A stretch of DNA of 64,000 nt from contig JAMDHS010000052.1 in NCBI GenBank assembly GCA_029717555.1, forward strand, positions 96,981 through 160,980, given 5' to 3'. Source of the DNA: Peribolospora baueri (taxonomy: Eukaryota > Basidiomycota > Peribolosporomycetes > Peribolosporales > Peribolosporaceae). Positions 43,923 to 56,941 of this stretch are shown in pieces. The notes under the pieces are model-generated. The model searched no databases, was not told the DNA's origin, and saw nothing but the letters and a program-made list of their open reading frames with translations. Numbering within the stretch: position 1 is the first letter of the stretch; each line of letters opens with the position of its first letter. Both the position numbers and the translations under genes were made by a program.

Positions 43923-45348
43923 ATGGCCGCAAGAACCCTTCTCCGCTCTCTCTCCTCCCTCCCATCCTTCACCCCACCGCGCGGCCTCCTCTTCCGCGCA
44001 GCCTCGACCGAGGCGCCCGCGACGGCCGCAACTGCCGCGCCTGGCAGCGTCATTGGCAGTCAGAGCGTTAGGAGACCTGTGGTGAGTTTGTGTGCTGAGG
44101 AACCGGGAGGAGGTCTCGTCCGCCTTGTCGGAAGAGGTGAGAAAGGAGGAAGAAGTCAATGGAAGGCCTTTGGCCGAGCGAGGCAGGTTTTCCACGCCAG
44201 CATCGATCAAATGGAGGGGGATAAGCGGACGGGTCGGACGGACGAGATGGATGAAATGCTGCGACGGCCAGACAGCCGGGCCATATTGGTCCGACCCCAT
44301 CAGCGTCGTTGGCCCGCAGGATGTCCTCACGAACGCACATGCGCATGTCTCTGAGCTCACCATCGCGTTTTCCCGCCTCGCCTCTGGCCTCGCTGTCGCC
44401 TTTCCGGATCGACGACCACGGCGCTTCCTAGGGAGGTTTCCGTGGAGGGTAAGCACCAGAGCCGTGGCAACCTAGGCGTCACTGCCAACTTGCTTTCACC
44501 TCGCTGTCGCGTTCCATCCTCGAGGGCAGGAAGATGATCGGGTCTCGAGCAAGCTCAGGACTGACCACTGGGCCACTTCTACTCTCTACAGCCTCATGGG
44601 ATTTCTCCTCGGCTTCGGCATTGCCTCCGCGTATGGTTACTACTACTTGCTTGAAGAGGTGGGTTTGTTTTGAGTTCCCTTCTTTTGCAGATCCTGGGGA
44701 CATCAGCCACCTCTCAATGGCCCGCTGAATCGTCCCCCGTCCCCGCTCTCCCCTTTCGTTCTTACCTCGGACCGTCGGCAGTACCACTCCGCTTCCAGCC
44801 TTCTCTTGACGAGCGTCGAGGAGCTCCAAGCGAGCACGCAAAAGGTGGGCTTCTTGTTCGCCTTTCGAATTTTCGGCTTTTCTTTTAATCTTCCACTCTC
44901 GCCTTCTCTATCTCCACTCGACTCAAACTGCTCCTCAACAGATGGCCTCCCACGTCCGCCGAATCGAAGTGGTGGAAAAGGACCTCAAGGCGCTCTCCGA
45001 CGTGGCCTCGACGAAATCCGATCGGGACGATTTGCGAAAAGAGCTCAAGTCGGTCTATGAGGGGCTTCATGAGGACGTGCTCGCGCTGAGGAGCAGGCTT
45101 TGGGGCGTCGGTGTGTGCTTTTTCCTCGAATTTGTTGCGTTGACCGCATCTGCTGTTGCACGCTGTGCATGTTTCGATTTGCAATCTCCGGGACCGTTCA
45201 AGCGCTCACTCTCTCCCTCACGCGCGTTTCCTGCCTTACATGCTCTCGACCGTTATGGGGATCGTCTTCCGGCCGGTCTTCCTTCGTTCTCGCAGAGAAA
45301 GACGTTCATGCGGCGCTCAAGGACCAGAACACCACCGTCCGAATCTGA
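43923..45348 (+). CDS. Conserved-looking mitochondrial membrane protein with coiled coil
   Basis: Exons 43923-44081, 44432-44448, 44592-44658, 44782-44844, 44942-45110 and 45296-45348 sum to 175 residues. The N-terminus MAARTLLRSLSSLPSF is Arg/Ser/Leu-rich like a mitochondrial presequence. Exon 2 is only 17 nt; splicing it restores frame and yields RRPVGGFRGGLMGFLLGFGI, then ASAYGYYYLLEE, a glycine-rich transmembrane helix. The rest is a coiled coil: LLLTSVEELQASTQK, HVRRIEVVEKDLKALSDVAS, RDDLRKELKSVYEGLHEDVL and a short C-terminal exon ending DQNTTVRI. This looks like a family of fungal inner-membrane proteins of unknown function. I give no gene name. Intron 1 is long for this genome (350 nt). 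Confidence 0.78.
44432..44448 (+). other. 17-nt micro-exon of the mitochondrial membrane protein gene
   Basis: Bounded by TTCCTAG and GTAAGC. It adds GGFRGG-coding bases and converts a phase 0 donor into the phase 2 needed by exon 3. Confidence 0.75.
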
Positions 45349-46346
45349 GCGTCAATGCCAGGCGTCCTCGAAGGCAAAGGGAGGGACTCTTGAGGGTTAT
45401 CCGCTGTTTGTCGCAGTGGAATGACGAACGAATGTCCACAGGACTTAGAATTGCATGTTTTGTCGGAACGGGCTCATATCTTTGGAATGGAACTGGCAGG
45501 CATCTCACGACGTGCAACAACAAAACTGTTTTACGAGGAGGATTATCCCCGGATCTGGGGAGCCGGGACGGGGGAAGGCATTTTTTTAATGAACCGTTGA
45601 ACTTTTTTCGCAATGACAGAGAAGAGATTGGAACCAGATCATTGCGGTGAGTGACGGTGTGGGTGTGAGCTGGATCATTTACACTAGAGGATGTGCCTAA
45701 AATGCAGGACAGGAAGGAGGTCGCGGTCTGAGTGAGGGCAACGATAACCAGAAAGACAGGGGAGATGGATAATCACGGAGGATGCTCAACGTTATGAGAG
45801 ATGGATGTCAGCCTTACGGAAGACCAACCGCGGCCAACGTCCTCACCTCGCCTCGACCTGATTCAGAAAGTAAAAATCTATAATAAAGCTCTTGAACTAG
45901 CCCACTTTCGTCCCCTCATAAGCCGCGTCTAGCTCTGCAAGCTGACCGATCCTGTTGTGCTTCGACCACAGATACAGGAAGAGACACATAAGGGTGAGAT
46001 CCTGAGAGTTCACTCATGTGCGAAATGTCGACGGGATCGAATATCACCGGGATCTTTCTGAGTCTTGCCCCAACGCGTTTTCCTTACTGTGATCTACTTT
46101 TGTCCTCAGTTGTGGCCTACCTTGTTTGAGCTAGCTCTGCTCTCAGTGCATCTGTAGCATGCCCTCCTTATGGAAGGCAGGTAGGCCGACGAAAAAAATG
46201 GCATTCTAGAGGCTGCGATGACCGGTGAGGCTCATCGACAGCGACTGCACAGCTGTACTGGTACAAGTGAGGAGGAAAGTTAACACCAGTCGAGGAAAAC
46301 GCGATTGTACAAACAAGAGAAATCCCGGCTAGGTCCACCTTATCCA
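45349..46346. other. Intergenic between convergent genes, AT-richer
   Basis: About 1 kb with more A/T than the genes on either side (for example 45,860-46,160). No ORF with motifs, RNA gene or repeat was recognised. Confidence 0.45.
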
Positions 46347-49300
46347 CTACGCGCCACCACCGCCCTGCTGCTCTCCTCCGCCCTGTCCTTGACCGCCCTG
46401 CTGCTGTTGCTGCTGTGCACCCAGGCGGGTCAAGATGCCGCCAGTACGTCGCGTCGATGCCCCGCCTTGCTGACCTGCATTCCCGCCGCCAGCGTTCCCG
46501 CCACCAGGCCCTCCCCGAGCTCGCTTCGCAGCGTGATCGCCGCCCTCCGCTCCGGCCTGAGCCTGGCCTTCCGCCTGAGCGTCCTCCCGCTGCCGCTTGC
46601 CGCCTATTGGAGGCGTCGTTCCGCCTTCTCCAGCATCCCCGCTGGGCGCTGGCGAGCTACTAGCGGAGCCGGCTTGGCCCCCTGCTTGGTGACCACCGCC
46701 TCGACCACGTCCTCTACCTCCGCCTCGTCCTCTTGCGCCGCCGCGAATAGAAATGCCTCCGCCTTGCGTCTGCTGCTGCTGCTGTTGTTGACCGACTTGT
46801 GGCGTTGTCACAGCTCCGACTGATGCATCTTGCGGCTTGCCTGGCAAGGAGGTAGGCACAAGGCTCGGCGAGGACGTCGCTGGCGTCGTCGCCACTGCAG
46901 GCGCTGTAGAAAACGCAGGAGAAACGGGGAAGGCGGATGCGACTGCGGGCATAGCAGAGGTGGTTGCAGGCATGGCTGCGAATGGCGAAGCGGAGACAGG
47001 GCCAGCTCCGAAGGCAGAAATAGGAGCGGAGGTCGTAGCCGGTGGTGCTCCCGCCAATGCGGTCGCAGGCGCACCTCCATCAGCCGTCGTCACTGGTGCC
47101 GTTTGAGCGGCTCCAGATGAGGCCTTCAACTTCTCCTCCAGATCCTTGACCTTGGCCCTGAGCTTCTCCATCTGGTTGTCCTTCATCCGGTAGCGCAGAT
47201 CGAGTTCCTTGCGCACATTCGCCACAGCCGTCTCTGTGTGAGCCTTTGTTTCCTTCTCCTTGTTCGCCAAGGCATTTTGGACCGCTGCTTCCTTCTCTTT
47301 CTCCCGCTCTTCCTGAGCTGCAGCAAGTCGCTCTTGCACGATTGCTTCAACGTCGACGGCAGGCGCGGCAGCTGGTGTCTCCGTCGCCTGGGCTTGTTCC
47401 AGAGCGCTCTGAACCGCAGCCTTTACCGCCTCATCGTGCTGCAAAGCAGTCTTACAGATGGCTTCGTTGTCCGACTCCAGTTTATCTTGAGATGCACCCT
47501 CGGAAGCAACTTTCAGCGCTTCCTCCAGCTCTTTGATTTTTGCTTGGGCAGCCTTCTGTAGACGACAAACAGGAATAAGTGAGCGATGGACCGCGATCAT
47601 TGAGATCGCAAAATTACTCACGTTGCTCTTGAAAGCAGTGAAAGACTTCTCCTTGATAACCTGTGATATCCAGTAATTCGTGAGTGCCTCGCTCGTGCGC
47701 AGAGGGGAAGAAAGACACCTTACCTCTTTCTCTTGAATCTCCTTCGCTACGGCAGCCTCGAGCTTCTGCTTCTCTTCCTCCCATGCTTTCTTCGCCTCCT
47801 CCAGAGCCTGCTCTTGCGATTCCGCGGGGGGCTGGGCGGTCTGCAGCTCCGCTTTCTCAGACTCGAGCCTCTCCTTCTCCTGCTGCAACCTGTCGCGCTC
47901 GGCGCGAAGCTCGTTCTGTCCAATCGATGCGACAACGCGAACAGCAATCGTCAACGAACACTATCGAGGGAAAGCCTACAGCAAGCAAGCACTCACCAAG
48001 ACAGTCTCGTTAGGGACTTCTTGCTGTCCCTCCTTTTCTTGTCTCTCTTTCGCTATGGCAGCCTCGAGCTTCTGTTTCTCCTCCTCCCATGCTTTCTTCG
48101 CCTCCTCCAGAGCCTGCTCTTGCGATTCCGCGAGGGGCTGGGCGGTCTGCAGTTGCGCTTTCTCAGACTCGAGCCTCTCCTTCTCCTGCTGCAGCCTGTC
48201 GCGCTCGGCGCGAAGCTCATTCTGACCGGTCGATGGGAGAAGGAGAACGATGATCGTTAAGGGGCTTTTTCCCTTTTTTTCCCTTCCTGACGAGAGAAAG
48301 CCAGCAGCAAATGAGCACTCACCAAGGCAGTCTCGTTAGCGACCTGCTGTTGTCCGATCCTCTCCTCAAGCTCCTTCTTCAACTTCTCGTTCTCCGCCTT
48401 GAGGTCAGCGATCTGCTTGTTGAAGTTCGCAAACCTCTCCCGAGCGTCTTTCTGAAGAGCGTTGTACCTCTCCTTATACTGCTCAAGAATGGTCCGGAGT
48501 TTCGCATCCTGCGAAAGAAATGGACCCACACACCAAGACGATTGTGAATTGCGGAGATAATAAGCTTCGAATGAGCCACAACGTTGCGAAAACTCACCAT
48601 TGACTTAACATTCTCGACCTCGCTTTCAAGAGCTTCCTTCGCCTTAACCGCTTCGTCGCGTGCCTGCTCGGCGAGCTGTGCGCGCTCCTCTGCCGCCTTG
48701 GCCCTCTCCTCGAGGTTCTGCAGTTCGGCAGGGTCGATACGCTCGTACTTTTGCAAAATCTGCTGGGTCCGGCTCTTCCACCTTTGGTTATCCTCCTCCA
48801 CCAGCCGGATCTGCTGCTCGCGCGTCTCGAGCTCAGCTTGGGCGTTACGGAGCTGCTCCTTGATCGGGTCCAGCTCGGCTGTCGTATCGCGGAGCTGAGC
48901 TTCGAGTTGAGCGGCACGGCGGGAATGTCGCTCGCTCTCTTCGCGCAAAGTCGTGTTACTCTCGCGAAGGACATTGAGCTGATTGATCTTGTCGATGAGC
49001 TCGGCGTGCTGAGCGGCCGAACCGGTCGAGTCGGCCGCTCGCTGCTGCTCCTCGACCAGCTGCAGACGAACCGCGTTGAGGTTCTCATAGGCATGCTCAA
49101 GCCGTTGCCGCAACCGTACTTCGTCCTGCCTCTTCAGCTCGATCTGGAGGTCGGAGAGCTCCTTCTCGCGCCGCAGGTAGCGAATGACTTCTTGCAACTC
49201 CTCCTTGGGCGCACGGTCTGTAGCCGCCGCCTCGACGTCCGAAGTCGCGGTGGCGCCAGATTGGGTGGCTGCTTCACGAATTCTGGACGCTTGAGCAGTG

Positions 49301-52300
49301 ACTTGCTCGAGCTGATTGTGGAGTATGTCGTTCTGATGGGTCAAATCCTCCACTCTTACAAGAAAAAAAGGGCGGCAGGGAAAAAAATAAGCGCCACACC
49401 CCGGCACACGTGGGACAATGGCTGATTAGGAAACAGAGACGCAACAAGCGCCAAAGTCCTGACGCACGCACCTCTTGCGAAGGTCCTCCGCCTCTTTGGC
49501 CATCCCTTGCTTCTGAGCTTCCCAGCTTGCCTGACTGGAAGCAAGGTTAGCCTGAGCAGTCTCCGCGGCGGTCTGATGCTCGCGCACGCGCGCTTGAATC
49601 TCGTTTGTCTGCTCCTTGAGCTGTGTGAGCAGCTTGACGTCCTCGGCGTGGGCGACGAGCTCACGTTCGTACTTGTCCTGAGCCTCTTTTGCGATCTCAG
49701 CCTGCTTGCGGATATCTTCCTGGATGCTGAGCTGCTCGTCCCGGACACGCTCCTCGACTTTGCTCAGATCCGCGATGGCGTCCTCGAGGAGCCGTTTCTC
49801 CTTATCGAACGCCAATTTCTGCGTCTCGAGTTCGCGACGGAGCTCCGAGCTTTCCGTCGTAGCATTATTGACTTCGGACAGCGCGTTGCTGAGACGCTCC
49901 TGGAGGCTTTGCAGCTCGGCCTACCGGATAGCAGAAGACGGGTCAGATAGATATCGCACAAAATTAACTGTAGCTTTCACAGGAAGAACGCTCACCTCCT
50001 TCTTCTGAAGGCTCGAGTCCGTGCTCGCCTTATACTCATCATAATCGGCGTTCATTTGCGACAAGGCAGCCTCATTGGCCTGAGCGATGGCCTTGAACTG
50101 CTCCACATGCTCCATGGCCTGGGCCGCCTCGACCTGAGCCGCCTTGAGCTCGCCCCTCACCTCGGCGAGCTCTATCTCCAGCTCCTGCTCCCTACTGAGG
50201 CCCGCCTGGGCTTGGCTGCCGCCGTCTTCCCCAGAGGGTGCTTTCCGCCGCTCGTAAACGGACAGTTTCTCGTCCTTGGAATCAAGCTGTTTGACCAGAT
50301 CGTCAACACGTGCCTGCAGATGTGTCTCGTTCGTCTTGGCCACCGCCAAGGCTTCGCGGGCAGTGGCCAGGTCGGTGTTGGCCTTATCTATCCTCGACTG
50401 CGTGTCCCGGATGTCCACTTCGTGTCGCAAACTGAGCTGGTGGTAATGCTCTAACCCCGTCTTCAGCTGATCCCGGAGCTCATGACACTGAGACTCGAGT
50501 GACATGACCTGGTTCTCCAATCGGCGCTTCGCCTCGTTGCCCGAACGTTCGACCTCGTTCTGCATCGACTGAAGGTTGTGGATGACGTCGGACAAGTTAG
50601 CCCTCTCTTTGGCAATGTTTCGATTCTCCTCCAGCAAACGAGCTTCGACGCTCTGTGATATGCGGGGCAAGCAAGCAAAGGCGGTGGCATGGTGAGCGTT
50701 AATAAGACGAAGCATACGAGCTCGCCGAAGTCCTGATGACACGGCACCAAGACAGAGCTCGGTGGTCTCGCCGACTCACCTTCCAAAGCTCCTTCTCAGC
50801 CCTCAAATTGGCGTTCTCGTTCCTCAGCCTGTCCACGGAACCCTTCATCTCCACGAGCTCCTCGGTGACGCGATGCGCCGCGATCTCCTGACGCGTCAGG
50901 TTGTCCTGTAAGTGTTGGCCTCGCTTCGTTATCTCGGCCAACTCGTTTTTGCGCATGTCCTCAGTCTGCGTAATGATGTGCAGTCGCTCTATTGACCATC
51001 ACCGACGCGAAAGTGATCGTGAGTTTAAGTTGAATAAACGAAATGCCTTGGCAACAAAATTTGAGGCCAAAGTTCAACCAGGAAAAACAGACTGCCGAAC
51101 TCACCATTCAAGAAATCAATCTGCGCATTCGCCTTGGCAACATTGACCTGATGCCTCCCCGATTCCCTCTGCGTGTCGCGCAAGTCATCGCGAAGCTTCT
51201 GAGTGTCGACGCCGATCTCGTCGCGGAAGGCGTCAAAGTTGGCTTGCAGCTCGGTGTACATCGCTTGGTAGTTAGGTCCCTCAGTATTGGCGTCCCCGCC
51301 TTCGGTGACAGCAACGGTGGACATCGAAGATGTGGCACCGGGAGCACCAGAGGATGAAGCTTGACGACGTACCGTCTCCGCATACATGTCCCTCTCGCGC
51401 TTGAAGCTCTCTGCTTTGAGTTTCGCGTCTTCGAGCTCGGATCGAAGCTTGAGGATCGTTTCGTGCGCTTCCTGTACAGCCTCCGTTTCAGCGGGTCCCA
51501 TGCGGTTTCGAAACTCTTCTTCTTCCATCTCCATACGTTGTCCAAGTTCCCGGGTGATGCGCAACAGCTTCTGGTTCTGCTGCTGCAGCTCGGCCAGGCT
51601 GCGGTAGGTGAGCAGGTTACCGGTGATGACGTCTTCGACGTTTGGTCCGCCACCGGCATCGATGTCGGCCATGGCTTCGCTATCCTCTTCGGCGCGTAGG
51701 GAGAGCTCAAGCGAGGGATTGTCCCGTATGCTCAACTCGCGCGTCAGGAACCGCACCTGACGTGCGAGGTCGCTCACTTGCTGCTCAAGTAGAGCGTTCT
51801 CCCGCCTGAACGTTTCGGCCTGTCGGCCCTGCTCCTTGAGCTCCTGCTCGAGCGAGGCCGACTTCTGTACCACTTCAGAGTGTGTTGCGATAAGCGAGTT
51901 GAGTTCTGAGCTAACTCGAATATACTCCTCCTTCTGCTGCAGCAGGAGAGGCGCCTGCAGTAGGGTCGTAGACGAAGCACATTAGAGAGGAGGTCAACAC
52001 ACGATTGCGTAGATAAACGCATTACGAGTGCACTCACCCGCTCCTCCAGCTCCCTCAACATGGTGGTCAACGCCTCTTCCAACTTCCTGCTGTCCGCCTT
52101 CTCTTTCACAAGCTCTCCTTGGATGCGGACATAGTCGGTGTAGATCTCTGTGTAGCTCCTCCCGGACTTTTGTAGCTTGCTCGCCAAGCTCGCCGTCGGG
52201 CTGAGGGTGAGAACTGGATGGCTGGAAGCCACGGCACGGGCGCCCGCAGGGGTGGATGCACGAAGCAGCTCGCCGGGAAGAGCAGACCCGCCGGGCGTCG

Positions 52301-53852
52301 GTGTGGAAGGGGCGCTTGCGCCTGGAGGACCTTGGCTCTCCGGTGGAGTAGAGCCAGTATAAGGAGTGACATCGACCCCAAGGGCTTCAAGTCCGTCCGC
52401 CATGCGCTCCATAGCATCTCGATACTCTTCCTGCTTCGCCTCTGCTGCCTCTCTGCGTGCCGTCTCCGCAGCGATTTCCTCCTTGAGCTTCTCCTCTCTC
52501 TGACGCCATCGTTCGTTCATGGCCTCCCATTCGCCAAGGACATGGTCCACCCGCTTCTTCTCCTCCGCCCTCAACTCTTCCGTCTTGGCCATGTACCGGT
52601 CGATCATGCCCTTGTTGTGCCGGATCTCCTCGTCTTGGTCCGCCAGGCGGCCGTTCAGCTCGGTGATCTTGGCGAGCGAGTCTGTCAGCCGGTCGGAAGT
52701 GGATTTGTGGAGGGTTTGGAGGGAGGTCAGTGAGGCAGAGGCAGAAGCGGCGTTTTGCTGGGCCACATCAAGGTCCGTTTGAAGTTTGACAATCTCGGCA
52801 TGCTAACAGAAGAGAGAGGGGATAGCGCTCAGAAGTTGCATGAAGGGACGCGATGGTCTCTGAAGCGCGGCGCGCTTCAAGCTGCTCACCTTGTCCTGTC
52901 TGTACTTGGCAAACTCCTCCGTCTTGCTCGTGAGCTCGCTGTTGAGCCACTCGTTATCCTTGTTCTTAAGCTGGAGTTCCTGCTCATGACTTTGCGCTTT
53001 GAACTGGGAGATAGGTTCGAGTGGGAAGGACCGGTGTGAACGGCCACGTATCGTATGATCGAAAGGGGGATCAGCTCACCTTGGCCGTCCCTTCTGCACT
53101 CTTAGCATCCTGAAGCTCGGTGGAGAGTCGAGAAACCTCCTGTCGAGCCTCCCTATTGCGAGCGGTAAGCGCCTCGAGCTCCTCTACGGAACGAGGCAAA
53201 CAAGAGGGGAAAGTCGGCCGATCGGCATGTGAATAGAGAGAGCAAGAACTGAGGAAGCATAAATAGCAGGGAGCGCATATCGATCACATCACCCACCATC
53301 CCTTCGGGTCGCCTCTTCACGCTCCCTGTCCAAAGCGACGACAATGCTTCGCTTCTCCCTCTCCACCTTGTCCAGACTCTCGCGGAGGGCGGAAGCATCG
53401 GAAGACGAAGAGGCGGTGGAGGACTTGAGCGCTTCGTAGTCGGATCGCACGGACTGGAGCTCCAAAGTTGCCGCGGCCTTCTCTCGCTCGGCTTGTTCTC
53501 GCTTCTCTTTCTCCTGGTCCCTCTCCGCTGCGGCTTCAGTGACCCTTCCCTCCGCATCGTTCAGCAAACCCTCCGTCTCCACCTCCTTCCTCGTGCGCTC
53601 ACTCCTCTCTCTCTCGAGCTCGGCCCTGAGCTCATTGATCGTGTTCTGCGCCTGACCGGCGGCAGGGAAGAGCTGAAGGAATGTGCGATAGAGGTGGAGA
53701 ATGAGCTCCGGCGTAGGCTCAGAGAGAGAGGGAGGGTCGACGGAACTGGGAGGCGAGGTGGACGAAAGATAGGCAGAGAGGGTGGAGAGGTCGATGTCTG
53801 TGGGCACGTCAAGGTGCAAAGCCGCCGGGGATTGAGTGGCCGCTTGGGCCAT
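46347..53852 (-). CDS. MLP1: Nuclear basket coiled-coil protein Mlp1/TPR
   Basis: A giant coiled-coil protein (roughly 2,000 residues, more than a dozen introns of about 80-110 nt) matching the Mlp1/TPR nucleoporin that forms the nuclear basket and anchors mRNA export and quality control factors. The start is the ATG at 53852 (MAQAATQSPAALHLDVPTDI). Continuous heptads fill most of the protein, for example TINELRAELERERSERTRKE and FELQ-type repeats. The conserved TPR/MLP1 region includes ELQQQNQKLLRITRELGQRM (about 51,560) and AEEDSEAMADIDAGG upstream of it. The C-terminus is unstructured: Pro/Ala/Thr-rich, GGRGRGRGGGHQAGG, then GKRQREDAQAEGQ and KRARGG, a basic NLS-like stretch typical of Mlp/TPR tails. 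One exon-intron unit is tandemly duplicated. The assignment to Mlp1 rather than another long coiled-coil protein rests on the LLRITRELG block and tail. Confidence 0.87.
47726..48355 (-). repeat. Tandem duplication of an exon-intron unit in MLP1
   Basis: Two consecutive units, 48355-48030 and 48029-47726, each run from a GQQ(Q/E)V(A/P)NET segment through an intron to an exon NELRAERDRLQQEKERLESE...ALEEAKKAWEEEKQKLEAA. Coding identity is very high and intron flanks (the AGCACTCACCAAG donor side) also match. Confidence 0.92.
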
Positions 53853-54441
53853 TGTCGACGGCGGCACGAAAGACTAGGCCTCGGTGCGCGCGTGCGCTAT
53901 CGAGAAGGAAAGGGGTGCGCGGAATGGAGGTAAAAAAAGTCACCAACTGCAACCTTACGACGGTGTGGCCGAGACGGTGATGGCCGTGACGATGTCGCTG
54001 AGAAGGCCTGATAGTCGTCGTATGGTTGGTGGATGGGAGGAGAATGGAATGATTGTGCGGAGGACGGGCGAACACAATGAATGCAGGGCGATCGCACGGA
54101 CGTAAGCGGTGATAGGTGTCTGCGTTGGAGCGTGGCAGGCTGGCCAAACGTACCGGAAGCACGTGATGTCACTACTGCTCTATATCAGTCCATTCCAGTT
54201 CATTACAGCGCTGTTTCAATCTTGCCTTTGCATATCGCTTACTCTACACGACGCGTTAAGGCGAGCTGGACGCGGACGACTGACGTCGGCAGAGGGCAGT
54301 CAGTCAGTGATTGAGCAAGCAGGTCGGCTGGAGAAGAGCAAACGTGAGCGAAGGAGATAGGAGAGGCAGCGAGGGGGAGGGAGACCGTACTGGCGGGCTC
54401 TCGCACCACCTCACCGCCATTCACCCAGGTGCCAGGCCGAG
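53853..54441. promoter_or_regulatory. Divergent upstream region of MLP1 and the Artemis-like nuclease
   Basis: About 590 bases between divergent starts. A short direct repeat CAGTCAGTCAGTGA lies at 54298-54311. No further element recognised. Confidence 0.4.
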
Positions 54442-56941
54442 ATGTCCAACCGCCACGGCTTCATCTTCGAGTACCCTTCGATAAGGGTCGACAAGTTCAC
54501 CGACGAGACGCGCGACAGGGTCCATATCCCGGGCACCGATCCGCCGAGGTACTATGGTCAGCCATGGTGCTATTTACTCACGCACATTGTCAGTCTCTGC
54601 TTGCCTGAGTCGCACGTCTCGGACGGATATGGCTGATCACCCCTTTGCTGAACCACCGCTTCTCGCTGCCTCGCTTTCGTGCCCGCAGCACTCGGACCAC
54701 CTTGAGGGCCTCTCGTCCCAAACCTTCGAAGGCACCGTCTACTGCTCCGAGCTGACCAAGCAGATGCTTCTCTCCCTCGAGACGGCGCCGCACCGCAACA
54801 ACCGCGACCTGCTAGGCACAGAGAGGGTCAGGATGTACAAGCATTTGCAGAGGACGGAGGCAGAGGCGGAGCAGATGAACAGGAAGGGCAATGCCAAAAT
54901 GGGTTGGATCGACAAGAAGGCCTATGATTATCTCGTGAGACTGTCGACCCAGTTCGGCTCTTCTCCGGCCCCGTCCTGGACCATGCTGTGGACCGGCGTG
55001 CATGTGGCCGTGCTGACGATCTTCCCAGGTAACTCGTTCCCCTCCGCTCCGCTTTCTCTGCAGCGCCCGCTCCCATTCAATGTCCCCACGCTCATAGAGA
55101 TCGGTCCACACCCTACGGATACCGTCCGGTTGACCCTCTTGGACGCCAATCACTGTCCAGGCGCGGCCATGTTCCTCATCGAGGGCCGCAACGGTGCAGT
55201 CCTTCATACAGGTGATGTGCGAGCAGAGGCGTGGTGGCTTGAGGCCCTAAAACACAATCCTCTCGTAGAGCGCTATATCCCCTTTCCGGAAGGGGAGAAC
55301 GACGTGTGCGAGTTGGTGGCGGACGCAAAGGCGGGCGCCCGCAGATGCGTTGACGACAGGGACGACCAGATGACCTCCTTGGACAGCGAGGCGGCTTCCG
55401 GCGAGGACTCCTCTTCCCCGCGCAATCGGACTAGCTTGGATTCCCCCACGTTCCGCCTCGAAAACATCTACCTCGACACAGCCGCCGTCCTCACGGAAAT
55501 AGAGCTGCCCCCCAAGGCGGACGCGGTGATGGATCTCGTCAAGCTTCTCCGGCGCTATCCCTCTGACACCCGCGTCTTTCTCAACTGTTGGACGCCGGGG
55601 TACGAAGACATGTTGAAGGGCGTAGCCAAGGTTTTTCGTTGTAAGGTGAGGAGAGGCTTTCTGAGCTGACCGACCCATTTCCGGACCGACGCCCACCCGT
55701 CATATCGTCTCACGTGCCGTCGTTGTCCATGCACCCGTCAACTTGCTTTCCACAGGTCCATCTAGACCGCTACCAGCTGCGCCAGCTCTGCCGCCTCCCC
55801 AGCGCCAAGCTCGCGGACCCCTTCCTCGCATCAATAGGTACTCCGGACGGAACGTCCACCCGTTTTCACGCCTGCGATCGATGGAACAGGTGTCCGGCCG
55901 TGGACAAGCCGGCGTTGCGCGCGGGAGGGTTCGCGGCGTTAAAGGGTGAGATGCAGGACCGGCCAGAGTCAGTTCGGTGCAAGGAGGGTGGGCCGGCTGT
56001 GAAGGTGAAGGTAGATAAGGAGTCGATAGCTTCAACGCACCACGTGTCGCACGGGGACCCGGCGCGAACGAGTAACGAAGGACCTCTGGTTGTGTATGTC
56101 AATCCGGTCGAAATGAGTGTCGAAGACTGGGCGACGTTCAAGACGGTATTTTCGGAGCGGTTGGATGAGGCACAAAGTGGTAGAGGCGGGTGGCCTACGT
56201 CTCTGGTGAGCATCGGTGGAGACATCTTCGTTCCGAGCCTCTGCGGTCATCGGCCTACGCTCTTGCCGACAGTCGCCTTTCGGTTTCATCTCGCCTTCGT
56301 TATCACAGATGTGCCCCATTGCAAGGCACTCGACGCTGCCCGAACTGCTTCGCCTGGTATCCCTCTTCCGCCCGCTGACCATCACTCCAAACACGACGGA
56401 GTCGTCGGCGGAAAAGTGGGACTACTTCCTATTGCCCCGTCTCTTCGGCCCGCACCTCGGCCCGGGAGGGCAAGAGAGGCTAAGGACTGAGGCCAAACGC
56501 GAGGTGGGCGAGACGGCCTGGGTAAGGTTCGAACAGTCACTTAAGGAGGCCGGTTGGTCTCCGAATATGCCGCCTTTAGCCGCCGCACCCGCACCACCAA
56601 CGGACCCGAACATGGCTCCATCCGGCGTCAACCCTCAGCTGCACGCTTCCCGCAAGTTTGACATCACACTCCAGAACTTGGCCGGTGGCGAGGATGTGGT
56701 GGCGGAGGTAGAGCCGTGGCTTTCGCGCGGCGGGGAGCGACTGCTCATCACGCCTCCTGCTGTGAGGAGGATGGAGGCGGATCGGAGCTCCGATACACAT
56801 CCCACGAGGACTGGCTTGGCGATTGGTAATGGCGGAAAGGGCTGCACACAGGATGAGGGTTCCGAAGGCGGAGCTCGCGACGAAGCTGGTGAGGCTCAAG
56901 GATCAACAGCAATGGTGCGGTCGAGAATTCGACGAAGGTGA
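54442..56941 (+). CDS. Artemis/Pso2-type metallo-beta-lactamase DNA nuclease
   Basis: SNM1-family nucleases process hairpins and cross-linked DNA ends. Exons 54442-54588, 54689-54934, 55064-55645, 55756-56205 and 56309-56941 sum to 685 residues, all introns phase 0. The exon 1-2 junction creates the metal-binding motif: [13 protein letters not shown] (HxHxDH). Other MBL/beta-CASP motifs are [49 protein letters not shown] (GDxR) and [18 protein letters not shown]. Next is [20 protein letters not shown], and later [14 protein letters not shown]. The acidic insertion between GDVR and YLDT (about 50 residues) is not conserved. The order fits Artemis (DCLRE1C) more than Pso2 because no UBZ finger precedes the domain. 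The 3' end is uncertain: an alternative frame from 56832 and a GTGAGA donor at 56938 could extend the protein. Confidence 0.85.

Noticed and set aside
43128-44456. 442-codon minus-strand ORF
   Set aside because: No domain, runs antisense through the mitochondrial protein gene and its introns, biased composition.
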